A program made the translations under genes and the position numbers. This document shows, piece after piece, positions 1 to 5,973 of a DNA stretch of 12,017 bases; position 1 is the stretch's first letter; each line of letters begins with the position of its first letter. Source of the stretch: Thermoleophilia bacterium (GTDB taxonomy: Bacteria > Actinomycetota > Thermoleophilia > Gaiellales > Gaiellaceae); NCBI GenBank assembly GCA_029858755.1, contig JAOUEK010000019.1, positions 1-12,017 of the forward strand, given 5' to 3'. The notes beneath the pieces are model-generated. The model was not told where the DNA came from. It made no database searches and saw nothing but the letters and a program-made list of their open reading frames with translations.

Positions 1-373
1 ACACCTGGACCTCGCCGCGCTCGATCGCCTCTCGCACGAGCGTGTTCTTGCGGTTTCCCAGCCCGTTGACCGTCTCGCGCTCGGGTGGGTCCTCCGCGGA
101 GCCCTCTGGAAGCTCGATGCCGCGGGAGGCGAGGAAGTCGCGGACACCGTCGATTCGTGGCTTGCCGTCGACGTGCACGCGGTAGTCGAGATCTGTGTCG
201 AACTCGACGAAGGGCGCTCCGCTGCGCTGTGCGCGCTGGTGGAGGTAGTCGTCGAACATCTCCTTCCATGCGCGTGCATGGATGCTCGCGGTCGCGGTGA
301 TGACGCCGTCGAGATCGAAGAGCCAGGCGTCGTAGCGGCCGTCCGGGACCGTCGGGCCCTCGCGTGCGCCCAT
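1..373 (-). CDS. Beta-phosphoglucomutase-family HAD hydrolase, N-terminal part (runs off window)
   Basis: The first 124 codons of a haloacid-dehalogenase-superfamily protein are present; the 3' end lies left of base 1. After a short charged leader comes the HAD motif I LFDLDGVIT (about residues 18-26), with nucleophile Asp20 and general acid Asp22. Next is the alpha-helical cap region, with the strings HARAWKEMF, VDGKPRIDGV and GLGNRKN, which are typical of the actinobacterial beta-phosphoglucomutase-like subgroup (resembling mycobacterial Rv3400). Known members interconvert or hydrolyse sugar phosphates and are often linked to maltose or trehalose phosphorolysis; the substrate cannot be told from this fragment. 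The ATG at 373 is preferred because TATGCT sits exactly six bases upstream, the leaderless arrangement. It follows arfB on the same strand after 84 bp but appears to have its own promoter. Confidence 0.85.
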   Translation of the reverse strand, partial: MGAREGPTVPDGRYDAWLFDLDGVITATASIHARAWKEMFDDYLHQRAQRSGAPFVEFDTDLDYRVHVDGKPRIDGVRDFLASRGIELPEGSAEDPPERETVNGLGNRKNTLVREAIERGEVQV

Positions 374-379
374 CCGGGG

Positions 380-385
380 AGCATA
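380..385 (-). promoter_or_regulatory. Putative -10 box TATGCT for a leaderless transcript
   Basis: Read on the minus strand, TATGCT is followed by CCCCGG and then the ATG at 373. TANNNT plus six bases plus a start codon is the signature of actinobacterial leaderless promoters, where transcription begins on the start codon. No -35 element is visible. Confidence 0.5.
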
Positions 386-457
386 TCGCCGTCTTTCGGC
401 GGCAGGATGCTCCTCGGGGCCTCCGGGGAGTGGGGCCGGACGGGGTGCGCGCCGCGC

Positions 458-874
458 CTACGCCTCGTTCGTCGGGGGGCGCCGCAGCCGCTTCGCGTCC
501 TGCCGCCGCCGCTTGGCGGCGAGTCGCCGCTCGACCGAGCGCTTCGTGGGCGCCGTCCCGACGCGCTGCCGCGGCACCCTGAGGGCTTCGGCGAGCCTCG
601 CTGCGAGCCGCTCCAGTGCCAGCTCGCGGTTGCGCGCCTGGCTGCGCTCGTCCTGCGCGACGGCGCGGAGGACGGGCCCCGCCTTCGCCGTGACGCGGCG
701 CTTCTGCGCGTCGCTCAGCGCCGCCGACGCCGCGACGTCGAACACCGCCTCGACCCGCGTCTCCGACGTGTTGGCGTGCTGGCCGCCCGGGCCGCTCGAG
801 CGCGAGGCGCGGAGCTCGATCTCTGCGAGCGGGATGGAGACCGACCGCGTGACACGAATAGACTCACCGTTCAT
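458..874 (-). CDS. arfB: ArfB/YaeJ-type peptidyl-tRNA hydrolase (GGQ ribosome-rescue factor)
   Basis: A 138-residue protein, close to the length of E. coli ArfB (YaeJ, about 140). It carries the catalytic GGQ in SSGPGGQHANTSETRV (GGQ at 30-32), the motif shared by release factors that hydrolyse the ester bond of peptidyl-tRNA. A strongly basic C-terminal tail (KRSVERRLAAKRRRQDAKR) follows, the part that in ArfB inserts into the empty mRNA channel of stalled ribosomes. There is no codon-recognition domain, which separates it from RF1/RF2. Its role is rescue of non-stop ribosomes. I chose the ATG at 874 because GAGGAG lies ten bases upstream; an in-frame ATG at 883 is possible but sits almost on that site. 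The start overlaps that of the divergent HAD-IIA gene. Confidence 0.9.
   Translation of the reverse strand: MNGESIRVTRSVSIPLAEIELRASRSSGPGGQHANTSETRVEAVFDVAASAALSDAQKRRVTAKAGPVLRAVAQDERSQARNRELALERLAARLAEALRVPRQRVGTAPTKRSVERRLAAKRRRQDAKRLRRPPTNEA
859..864 (+). promoter_or_regulatory. Putative -10 box TAGACT for the HAD-IIA/acpS/NAD(P)HX-repair operon
   Basis: TAGACT lies eight bases before the ATG at 873, so a transcript would begin at or within a couple of bases of the start codon. It lies inside the first codons of arfB on the other strand. No Shine-Dalgarno sequence precedes 873, which fits leaderless expression. No -35 is recognisable. Confidence 0.35.
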
Positions 875-1649
875 GGCCTGCATTCTCCTCGACGTCGACG
901 GCGTGCTCCACGTGTCCGGGCAGGCGATCCCCGGTGCCGCCGAAGCAGTGGCCCGCCTCCACGGGGACGGGCACGCGCTCCGGTTCGTCACGAACAACTC
1001 GACGCGGCCCCGTGCGAAGCTCGTGGACGAGCTGCGCGCGCTCGGGATCGAGCTCGACGAGGACGAGCTGCAGACGACCCCGCGCGCGGCGGCGCGCGAG
1101 CTCGCCGGCAAGCGCGTGCTGGCGCTCGTGATGGCCGCGATCGTCCCCGACCTGGAGGGGATGGAGCTCGTCGGGCACGACGCCGACGCGGTGCTGCTCG
1201 GAGGGTGCGACGAGACGACCGAGCCGAACCAGGTGTTCAGCTACATGAATCTGGCCGGCGCGTTCGCCGAGCTGATGAGCGGCGCCGACTTCTACTGCCT
1301 GCATCGCAACCGCTGGTGGCAGACGAGTCGCGGCCCGATGCTCGACGCGGGCGCGTTCGTCGCCGGGCTCGAGTACGCGACCGGAGTCGAGGCGACCGTC
1401 CTCGGCAAGCCGAGCCCGAGCTACTTCGCGGCAGCGCTCGACGCGCTCGCGGCCGAGCCGGAGCTGACGTGGATGGTCACCGACGACCTCGAGTCCGACG
1501 TCCGCGGCGCCCAGGTCTTCGGGATGCGGACGGCGCTCGTCCGTACCGGGAAGTTCCGGCCCGACGCGCTCGAGGGGTCCGACGTCGTCCCGGAGGTGGT
1601 GCTCAGCTCCGTGGCCCAGTTCCCGGACTGGCTCGAGCGCGCGCCGTAG
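873..1649 (+). CDS. HAD-IIA family phosphatase (LHPP/HDHD2/NagD-like)
   Basis: A 258-residue cytoplasmic phosphatase of HAD subfamily IIA. The four HAD motifs are visible in order: motif I LLDVDGV (nucleophile Asp7, acid Asp9), motif II FVTNNS (Thr40), motif III Lys in LGKPSPSYF (Lys179) and motif IV TDDLESDVRGA (Asp204/Asp205 and Asp209). The large cap inserted between motifs II and III marks subfamily IIA, and the whole resembles LHPP/HDHD2-type members. Substrate is unknown; relatives act on small phosphate esters such as sugar or nucleoside phosphates. The frame is open well upstream, but the family N-terminus begins with a hydrophobic strand immediately before DVDG, which fixes the start at 873. 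It is the first gene of an operon: acpS starts four bases after its stop. Confidence 0.88.
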   Translation: MACILLDVDGVLHVSGQAIPGAAEAVARLHGDGHALRFVTNNSTRPRAKLVDELRALGIELDEDELQTTPRAAARELAGKRVLALVMAAIVPDLEGMELVGHDADAVLLGGCDETTEPNQVFSYMNLAGAFAELMSGADFYCLHRNRWWQTSRGPMLDAGAFVAGLEYATGVEATVLGKPSPSYFAAALDALAAEPELTWMVTDDLESDVRGAQVFGMRTALVRTGKFRPDALEGSDVVPEVVLSSVAQFPDWLERAP

Positions 1650-1653
1650 CGCG

Positions 1654-2037
1654 ATGGGCGTCAGCATCGGCACCGACCTGATCGAGATCGAGCGTATCCG
1701 GCGGGCGCTGGAGCGGCCCGGGTTCCGCGACCGGTGCTTCACGCCGGCGGAGCAGGAGTACTGCGAGCAGAAGCGCAACCCGGCGGAGAGCTACGCGGCG
1801 CGTTTCTGCGGCAAGGAGGCGGTGGGCAAGGCGCTCGGCTGCGGCGTCCGCTTCACCTGGAAGGAGATCGAGATCGTCGGCCCGCCCAAGCCCGGGGTCA
1901 CGCTGACGGGTCACACGCTCGCCTTCGCGCTGCAGGTGGGCATGACCGCCATCGACGTCTCGCTCACCCACTCGCACACGATGGCCGCTGCGGCCTGCGT
2001 CGCCGAGCTCGAGAGGCCGCTCGCCGGGAGCCGTTGA
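1654..2037 (+). CDS. acpS: Holo-[acyl-carrier-protein] synthase (AcpS)
   Basis: A 127-residue phosphopantetheinyl transferase of the short AcpS type, usual length about 120-130. It transfers 4'-phosphopantetheine from CoA to a serine of acyl carrier protein, activating it for fatty-acid synthesis. The N-terminal signature GTDLIEIERI includes the metal-binding Asp8. The second signature ARFCGKEAVGKALG includes Glu55, the other magnesium ligand, after Lys54. The C-terminal stretch VSLTHSHTMAAA matches the last conserved strand (usually VSISH). It starts four bases after the HAD-IIA stop and is followed immediately by the NAD(P)HX-repair gene, a neighbour pair (acpS with the yjeF-type gene) common in many bacteria. 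This conserved linkage supports both calls. Confidence 0.95.
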   Translation: MGVSIGTDLIEIERIRRALERPGFRDRCFTPAEQEYCEQKRNPAESYAARFCGKEAVGKALGCGVRFTWKEIEIVGPPKPGVTLTGHTLAFALQVGMTAIDVSLTHSHTMAAAACVAELERPLAGSR

Positions 2038-2039
2038 CC

Positions 2040-3395
2040 GTGCTCGAGCCGCTGTACACCGCCGCCGAGATGCGCGAGGCGGAGGAGCGCTACCCGGGGT
2101 ACCCCGATTCCGCGGGCGAGCTGATGGAGCGAGCCGGTGCCGCCGTGGCGCTCGAGGCGATGCGGGCCTTCCCGCGGGCACGCAGCTTCGGCGTCGTCTG
2201 CGGCGGCGGCGCCAACGGCGGCGACGGGCGGATCGCGGCGCGGGTGCTCAGCGAGGCGGGGCGCGTGGCGGAGGAAACGGACGAGCCCGAGCGGTACGAC
2301 GTGGTCATCGACGCGCTCTTCGGCACGGGCTTCCGCGGGGCCCCTCGCGAGGAGGCCGCGTCGATGATCGAGCGCATCAACGCCTGCGACGCGCCGGTCG
2401 TGGCCGTCGACCTGCCCTCGGGCGTGAACGCGTCGACGGGCGAAGTGGAGGGTGCAGCCGTCGAGGCAGCCCTCACCGTGACCTTCCACGGGCGCAAGGT
2501 CGGCGTCGCCGTCGCGCCCGGCCGCTTCCACGCGGGCCGCGTCGTCGTCGCGGAGATCGGGCTCGAGGCGGCGGAGACCCGCGCGCACCGCGCCACCGAG
2601 GCGATCCTGCGCTCGGTTCCCCGGAGGGCGCCCCACGACTCCAAGTACACCGCCGGGACGGTGCTCGTCGTGGGCGGCTCGCCCGGCATGACCGGCGCAG
2701 CGGTGCTCACGGCCACCGCAGCGCTGCGCGCCGACGCCGGCTACGTGACGCTTGCCGTGCCGCGCGAGTCGCTGACGGTGGTCGAGGGGCTCACCCTCGA
2801 GCCGGTGAAGCGCGGGTTCGCCTGGGAGACGGCGGCCGACGAGATCCTCGCGGAGGCGCAGCGCGCCCGGGCGCTGGCGCTCGGCCCGGGGCTCGGCCGC
2901 GGGCAGGAGGCGCGCGGTCTCGTCGCCGAGCTGCTGCGGAGGGTCGAGCTCCCCACCGTCGTCGACGCCGACGCGCTCCACGAGCTGCAGCCGGTTCGGC
3001 GCGCGGCGCCGACCGTGCTGACGCCGCACGCCGGGGAGCTCGCGCGGCTGCTCGACACCGACGCGGGATGGGTGAACGAGCACCGGCTCGAGGCCGCCGA
3101 GCGCTGCGCCGAGGCCTACGGTGCCGTCGTCCTGCTGAAGGGTGCGGACACGATCGTGCAGGCACCTGGGGAGGGGCCGATCGTCTGCGATCAGGCGCCC
3201 CCCTCGCTCGCCACTGCGGGCAGCGGCGACGTGCTCACGGGTGTGATCGCGGCGTTCCTGGCCAAGGGTCTCGGCGCCGCGGAGGCTGCGGCCGCGGCGG
3301 CGGTGGCCCACGGGATCGCGGCCGCCAGCGTGCCCGAGCAGCCCGGCCTCGTCGCATCGGACGTGGTCACGGCACTGCCCCGGGCGCTGTCCTGA
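2040..3395 (+). CDS. nnr: Bifunctional NAD(P)HX epimerase / ADP-dependent NAD(P)HX dehydratase
   Basis: About 451 residues with the two expected domains. The N-terminal YjeF_N epimerase domain (about 1-205) contains GGGANGGDG (55-63), the nucleotide loop, then DALFGTGFRGAP and VVAVDLPSGVNASTG. The C-terminal ribokinase-like NnrD domain (about 210-451) contains KYTAGTVLVVGGSPGMTGA, ALALGPGLGRG, VVDADAL, TPHAGELARLL and the catalytic loop AGSGD (Asp397). Together they repair hydrated NADH and NADPH. The epimerase domain looks abridged: only about a dozen residues separate ARVLSEAG from the DALFGTG strand, where E. coli YjeF has around forty, and the first Asn of the usual NNGGDG is Ala. I chose GTG 2040 because GGGAG lies nine bases upstream; TTG 2034, overlapping the acpS stop, is an alternative. 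Confidence 0.92.
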   Translation: MLEPLYTAAEMREAEERYPGYPDSAGELMERAGAAVALEAMRAFPRARSFGVVCGGGANGGDGRIAARVLSEAGRVAEETDEPERYDVVIDALFGTGFRGAPREEAASMIERINACDAPVVAVDLPSGVNASTGEVEGAAVEAALTVTFHGRKVGVAVAPGRFHAGRVVVAEIGLEAAETRAHRATEAILRSVPRRAPHDSKYTAGTVLVVGGSPGMTGAAVLTATAALRADAGYVTLAVPRESLTVVEGLTLEPVKRGFAWETAADEILAEAQRARALALGPGLGRGQEARGLVAELLRRVELPTVVDADALHELQPVRRAAPTVLTPHAGELARLLDTDAGWVNEHRLEAAERCAEAYGAVVLLKGADTIVQAPGEGPIVCDQAPPSLATAGSGDVLTGVIAAFLAKGLGAAEAAAAAAVAHGIAAASVPEQPGLVASDVVTALPRALS

Positions 3396-3415
3396 CGGCG
3401 CGCCGACGGGCGCCG
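3396..3415 (+). terminator. Short GC hairpin after the NAD(P)HX-repair gene, possible terminator
   Basis: CGGCGC (3396-3401) pairs with GCGCCG (3410-3415) around an 8-base loop, directly after the stop codon. There is no U-tract, and in such GC-rich DNA a 6-bp stem can occur by chance. Confidence 0.25.
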
Positions 3416-3443
3416 CCTGCTCCACCAGGTGAGGACATCGCGG

Positions 3444-3493
3444 GTTACCCCTTATGGGGGAGCCCTGGGGAGCCGAAATCGCCGACGTTGACA
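3444..3493 (+). promoter_or_regulatory. Promoter/operator-like region upstream of the SipW-like locus
   Basis: This lies in the gene-free stretch 3396-3533, the longest in the window at 138 bp and AT-richer than its surroundings. It holds an inverted repeat CCCC-TTAT-GGGG (3448-3459), a direct repeat of GGGGAGCC at 3457-3464 and 3467-3474 (10 bp apart, one helical turn, so on one face of the DNA), and a perfect -35-like TTGACA at 3488-3493. I find no convincing -10 at 16-18 bp downstream (sequence there is around ATTCGACC). The spacing suggests a regulator bound just upstream of the -35, but the protein is unknown and promoter activity is inferred. Confidence 0.35.
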
Positions 3494-3520
3494 TCGTCGT
3501 ATCGCCGCCATTCGACCCAT

Positions 3521-3527
3521 GGAAGGA
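3521..3527 (+). promoter_or_regulatory. Strong ribosome binding site GGAAGGA fixing the start at 3534
   Basis: GGAAGGA is followed by a six-base spacer (CTACGT) and ATG at 3534. An in-frame ATG at 3519 immediately precedes this site and would place it inside the coding region, so the second ATG is the likely start. Confidence 0.7.
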
Positions 3528-3533
3528 CTACGT

Positions 3534-3911
3534 ATGACTCGCACAAAGCGTCGGCGCAGGACCCTGATCGCGGTACTGCTCGCCCTCGTCGTCGCAGCCG
3601 CCACGTACGGCTTCACGGCCACCAACACCGTCCCCGGCTCGTACGCGGGCGACGGCAACAACACGATCAGCGGCTACACGGTGACGAACGTCGACTACAC
3701 GTTGAACGCGACCGACCCCTCGCTGATCGACAAGGTCGATTTCACGCTCAACTCGGCCGCAGGCGAGGTCAAGGTGAAGCTGGTCTCGACCGGCACCACC
3801 TACTCCAACTGCACCGTGACCGGTGGCACGTCGGTGTCGTGTGACTTCCCGACGGGCTCGGAGCCGACGGTGCTCGCCGCCGACCAGCTCCGCGTGATCG
3901 CCGTCCAGTAG
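3534..3911 (+). CDS. Small secreted protein with TATNTV motif, likely SipW-like peptidase substrate
   Basis: A 125-residue protein with a textbook signal sequence: MTRTKRRRRT, a hydrophobic core LIAVLLALVVAAATYGF (about 11-27), then TATNTVPGSYAGDGNNTISG (28-47). The mature part is rich in Thr, Ser, Val and Asn with alternating patterns (YTVTNVDYTLNAT, VDFTLNSAAGEVKVKLVS) that suggest a beta-sandwich. Two cysteines (93 and 103) flank GGTSV and could form a disulfide. I do not recognise a named family with confidence; it recalls small exported actinobacterial proteins that begin with an NTV-GDG pattern after the signal peptide. The signal peptidase gene directly downstream and the same TATNTV string in the third gene suggest processing by that enzyme. 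By analogy with TasA or camelysin next to SipW in Bacillus it may be a surface or fibre subunit, which is inference. Confidence 0.75.
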   Translation: MTRTKRRRRTLIAVLLALVVAAATYGFTATNTVPGSYAGDGNNTISGYTVTNVDYTLNATDPSLIDKVDFTLNSAAGEVKVKLVSTGTTYSNCTVTGGTSVSCDFPTGSEPTVLAADQLRVIAVQ

Positions 3912-3920
3912 TCGTCTTCC

Positions 3921-3960
3921 GTTCGTCCGGGCGGGAGGGGAACCGCCCGCCCGGACGAAC
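3921..3960 (+). terminator. Perfect 15-bp stem-loop between substrate gene and peptidase gene
   Basis: GTTCGTCCGGGCGGG (3921-3935) pairs perfectly with CCCGCCCGGACGAAC (3946-3960) around a 10-base loop. It starts 9 bp after the stop of the secreted-protein gene and ends 18 bp before the peptidase start. There is no U-tract after it. It could be a partial terminator or an RNA-stabilising 3' structure, giving abundant substrate message and little peptidase message. Confidence 0.6.
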
Positions 3961-3978
3961 AGACGAAGCTCCGCCGCC

Positions 3979-5553
3979 ATGCGTCGCACACGCCTCATCG
4001 GGCTCTCCGCCGCCGCCGTGCTCGGAACGGCGCTCGCGGTCGCCGCCGTCTTCCTCGCGCCGCTGCAGGTCGGCGGGCGCACGGCCTACGTGATCACCTC
4101 GGGGTCGAGCATGGAGCCGACCTTCCACGCCGGCGACCTCGTGCTCACGCGCGCCCGCGACACGTACGAGGTCGGCGACATCGTCCTCTACCGGAGCGCC
4201 GAGCTCCAGCGCGACGTGCTGCACCGGATCGTCGCCCGAGACGGCGCTCGCTTCGTGATGCAGGGCGACAACAACGGCTACCGCGATCCCGAGCGTCCGA
4301 CCGCTGATCGGATCCGCGGCGAGGCCTGGCTGCTCGTGCCGGGAGCAGGGAGGCCGCTCGGGTGGGTGCGTCACCCCGTCGTGCTCTCCGCGCTCACGTT
4401 CCTCGTCGTCTTCGGCCTGCTCGCGGGCGGGCGTGAGGTGTCCCGTCGTCGCGCCGGCCCCGCGCAGGCCGAGCCGCTCGTGGTCGTCCCCAGCTCGGGC
4501 CGGGCGACGCTCCTGCCGCCGCGGGCGCTCCTCACCGGGGCGGTCGCCGCGCTCTGCGTCTTCGGGCTGCTCGCTGCGATGGCGTTCGGCCGCTCGCCGT
4601 CTCGGACGGTCGAGGTCCCGGACGCGCAGCGCCACGCCGGGACGTTCTCCTATCAGGCGTCCGTCCCCCGGAGCGCCGTCTACCCGAGCGGGACGCTGTC
4701 GACGGGCGACACCGTCTTCACGAGCCTCGTGCGACAGCTCCGCGTCGCGTTCGACTACCGCTTCACGGCGCGCGGCCCCTCCGACGTGCGCGGCGGGATC
4801 CGGCTCGACGCCGTCGTCTCGGACGGGCTCGGCTGGGCGCGGACGCTGCCGATCGGCGCCGAGCAGCCGTTCGCGGACGGAGTCGCTCACGTCGAGGGCA
4901 CGCTCGACGTCGCCGCCGTTCGTGCGGTGGTCGACCGCGTGAAGGCCCTGACCGGCACCACGGCGACGCTGTTCACGGTGCGCGTGACGCCGACCGTCCA
5001 GCTTGCCGGCTATGCGGGCACGGCACTGGTGGACGAGACGTACCGCCCGTCCCTCGACCTCTCGCTCGACGCCTTCTCCCTGCGCCCGGCACCGAGTGCG
5101 GACGGCTCGGCGCCGTCGTTCGAGGTGGAGCAGAACACCGCCGCAACCGAGCAGGTGCCCCGGGTGATCGGCCTGGGTGTCGCTGCCGTCTCGGTGCAGC
5201 GAGCGCGGTCGATCGCCCTGCTGGGCCTCGGCGTCTCGCTGCTCGCCGCGGTGGCCGCCGCCGTGCTGCTCGGCCGGGAGCTGGCGGCCGGGGAGTCGGG
5301 CCGGATCCGGGCGCGGTACGGCGCGCGACTCGTCGACGCCCGGGTCGACGTCCCCGAGACGCGCTGGCTCACGGACGTGGGCTCGGTCGACGAGCTGGCG
5401 CGCGTTGCCGAGCGCTTCGACCGCGTGATCCTGCGCGATGCGCGCCATGGCCGTGACGTGTACTACGTCGACGACGGGCTCGCGCTGTACCGCTACCGCT
5501 CCGCAGATGTGGTCGCGGAGCAGCGCTCGGCGCTGCCCGCGCGCGGCCGATGA
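3979..5553 (+). CDS. SipW-like signal peptidase I fused to a DUF5305-like membrane module
   Basis: A 524-residue membrane protein in two parts. Residues 1-150 are an S26B signal peptidase: TM about 7-29, then SGSSMEPTFHAGDLVL with nucleophile Ser44, DVLHRIV with His82 where bacterial LepB enzymes have Lys, QGDNN with Asp97, and a second TM about 133-150. The Ser/His arrangement is that of archaeal, ER and SipW peptidases. Residues about 165-524 resemble DUF5305, known mainly from archaea: TM about 183-203, an external beta-rich domain opening with FSYQASVPRSAVYPSGTL, another TM about 410-432, and a cytoplasmic tail with VGSVDELARVAERFDRVIL and YYVDDGLALYRY. The fusion suggests the external module presents or receives substrates at the active site. 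Flanking genes encode two likely substrates; the downstream gene overlaps by 4 bp (ATGA). The start lacks a good ribosome binding site. Confidence 0.85.
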   Translation: MRRTRLIGLSAAAVLGTALAVAAVFLAPLQVGGRTAYVITSGSSMEPTFHAGDLVLTRARDTYEVGDIVLYRSAELQRDVLHRIVARDGARFVMQGDNNGYRDPERPTADRIRGEAWLLVPGAGRPLGWVRHPVVLSALTFLVVFGLLAGGREVSRRRAGPAQAEPLVVVPSSGRATLLPPRALLTGAVAALCVFGLLAAMAFGRSPSRTVEVPDAQRHAGTFSYQASVPRSAVYPSGTLSTGDTVFTSLVRQLRVAFDYRFTARGPSDVRGGIRLDAVVSDGLGWARTLPIGAEQPFADGVAHVEGTLDVAAVRAVVDRVKALTGTTATLFTVRVTPTVQLAGYAGTALVDETYRPSLDLSLDAFSLRPAPSADGSAPSFEVEQNTAATEQVPRVIGLGVAAVSVQRARSIALLGLGVSLLAAVAAAVLLGRELAAGESGRIRARYGARLVDARVDVPETRWLTDVGSVDELARVAERFDRVILRDARHGRDVYYVDDGLALYRYRSADVVAEQRSALPARGR

Positions 5554-5936
5554 TCGGCCGCTTTCGGCTGCTCGCGCTGGCCGCGCTCGCGCTCGCGCTC
5601 GTCGCCGCCGGCGCCCTGACCGCGACGAACACGGTGGCGTCCAGCTCCGCGGACGACGTCACCAACGCCGCCCCCAGCGCGAACGACGTCAAGCCCGACG
5701 AGTGCGCTGCGTTGAACCTGACGGTGATCGTCGGGCCCGGTGGCGGGGGCGGCGGGAACTCGGCCCTGATCATCGGCACGCCGCGCAACGACAGGCTGAA
5801 CGGGGCTGCCGGCGACGACTGCATCGTCGCCGGCGCCGGGAACGACGACCTCAAGGGCAACGCCGGCTTCGACGTCTGCCTCGGCGGCCCCGGCCTCGAC
5901 ACGTTCCACGCCAGTTGCGAGGTGCGGATCCAGTAG
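5550..5936 (+). CDS. Small secreted protein with TATNTV motif and five RTX-like nonapeptides
   Basis: A 128-residue exported protein. A signal sequence with a short basic head (MIGRFR) and an Ala/Leu core (about 7-23) is followed by TATNTV (24-29), identical to the string in the protein at 3534. A low-complexity linker includes a poly-Gly run (about 64-69). Residues 76-120 are five contiguous nonapeptides of the hemolysin-type calcium-binding kind: GTPRNDRLN, GAAGDDCIV, AGAGNDDLK, GNAGFDVCL and GGPGLDTFH. Such repeats fold into a calcium-dependent beta-roll outside the cell. Four cysteines (52, 91, 110, 123) suggest disulfides. Unlike classical RTX proteins it has a Sec-type signal and no type I exporter nearby. 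It overlaps the peptidase gene by 4 bp, so the two are translationally coupled; I infer it is a peptidase substrate. Confidence 0.82.
   Translation: MIGRFRLLALAALALALVAAGALTATNTVASSSADDVTNAAPSANDVKPDECAALNLTVIVGPGGGGGGNSALIIGTPRNDRLNGAAGDDCIVAGAGNDDLKGNAGFDVCLGGPGLDTFHASCEVRIQ
5775..5909 (+). repeat. Five tandem RTX-like nonapeptide codon blocks (5 x 27 bp)
   Basis: Five consecutive 27-bp units encode GGxGxDxxx-type nonapeptides. The first is the most divergent (GTPRNDRLN). The units are degenerate at DNA level, so this is a protein repeat, not a recent DNA duplication. Confidence 0.75.
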
Positions 5937-5961
5937 CGGCCTCGGTCGGCGGTCGCGGCAC

Positions 5962-5967
5962 TACGAT
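5962..5967 (+). promoter_or_regulatory. Putative -10 box TACGAT for the MBL/alr/methyltransferase operon
   Basis: TACGAT is followed by exactly six bases (CGCAGG) and the ATG at 5974, the leaderless pattern. It lies in the 37-bp gap after the RTX-like gene and suggests that the next operon is transcribed separately. No -35 is evident. Confidence 0.5.
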
Positions 5968-5973
5968 CGCAGG

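Noticed and set aside
173..1681. Long plus-strand open frame across the HAD, arfB and HAD-IIA genes.
   Set aside because: Composition is Arg/Ala-rich with no motif; the other frames carry clear HAD, GGQ and HAD-IIA signatures.
3446..3461. TTACCCCTTATGGGGGAG as a copper-type CsoR operator.
   Set aside because: Only a loose resemblance to TACCC-spacer-GGGTA sites; arms are 4 bp, and no copper or CsoR gene is present in the window.
3488..3517. A complete sigma-70 promoter starting at TTGACA 3488.
   Set aside because: The -35 is perfect but nothing close to TANNNT lies 16-18 bp downstream, so only a regulatory region is reported.
3519..3533. ATG at 3519 as start of the first secreted protein.
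   Set aside because: It forms the 5' edge of the GGAAGGA ribosome binding site, which is ideally spaced for the ATG at 3534.
3769..5448. Long minus-strand open frame antisense to the signal peptidase gene.
   Set aside because: Rich in Arg, Gly, Glu, Asp and His as typical of antisense frames; the plus strand has the full peptidase motif set and membrane helices.
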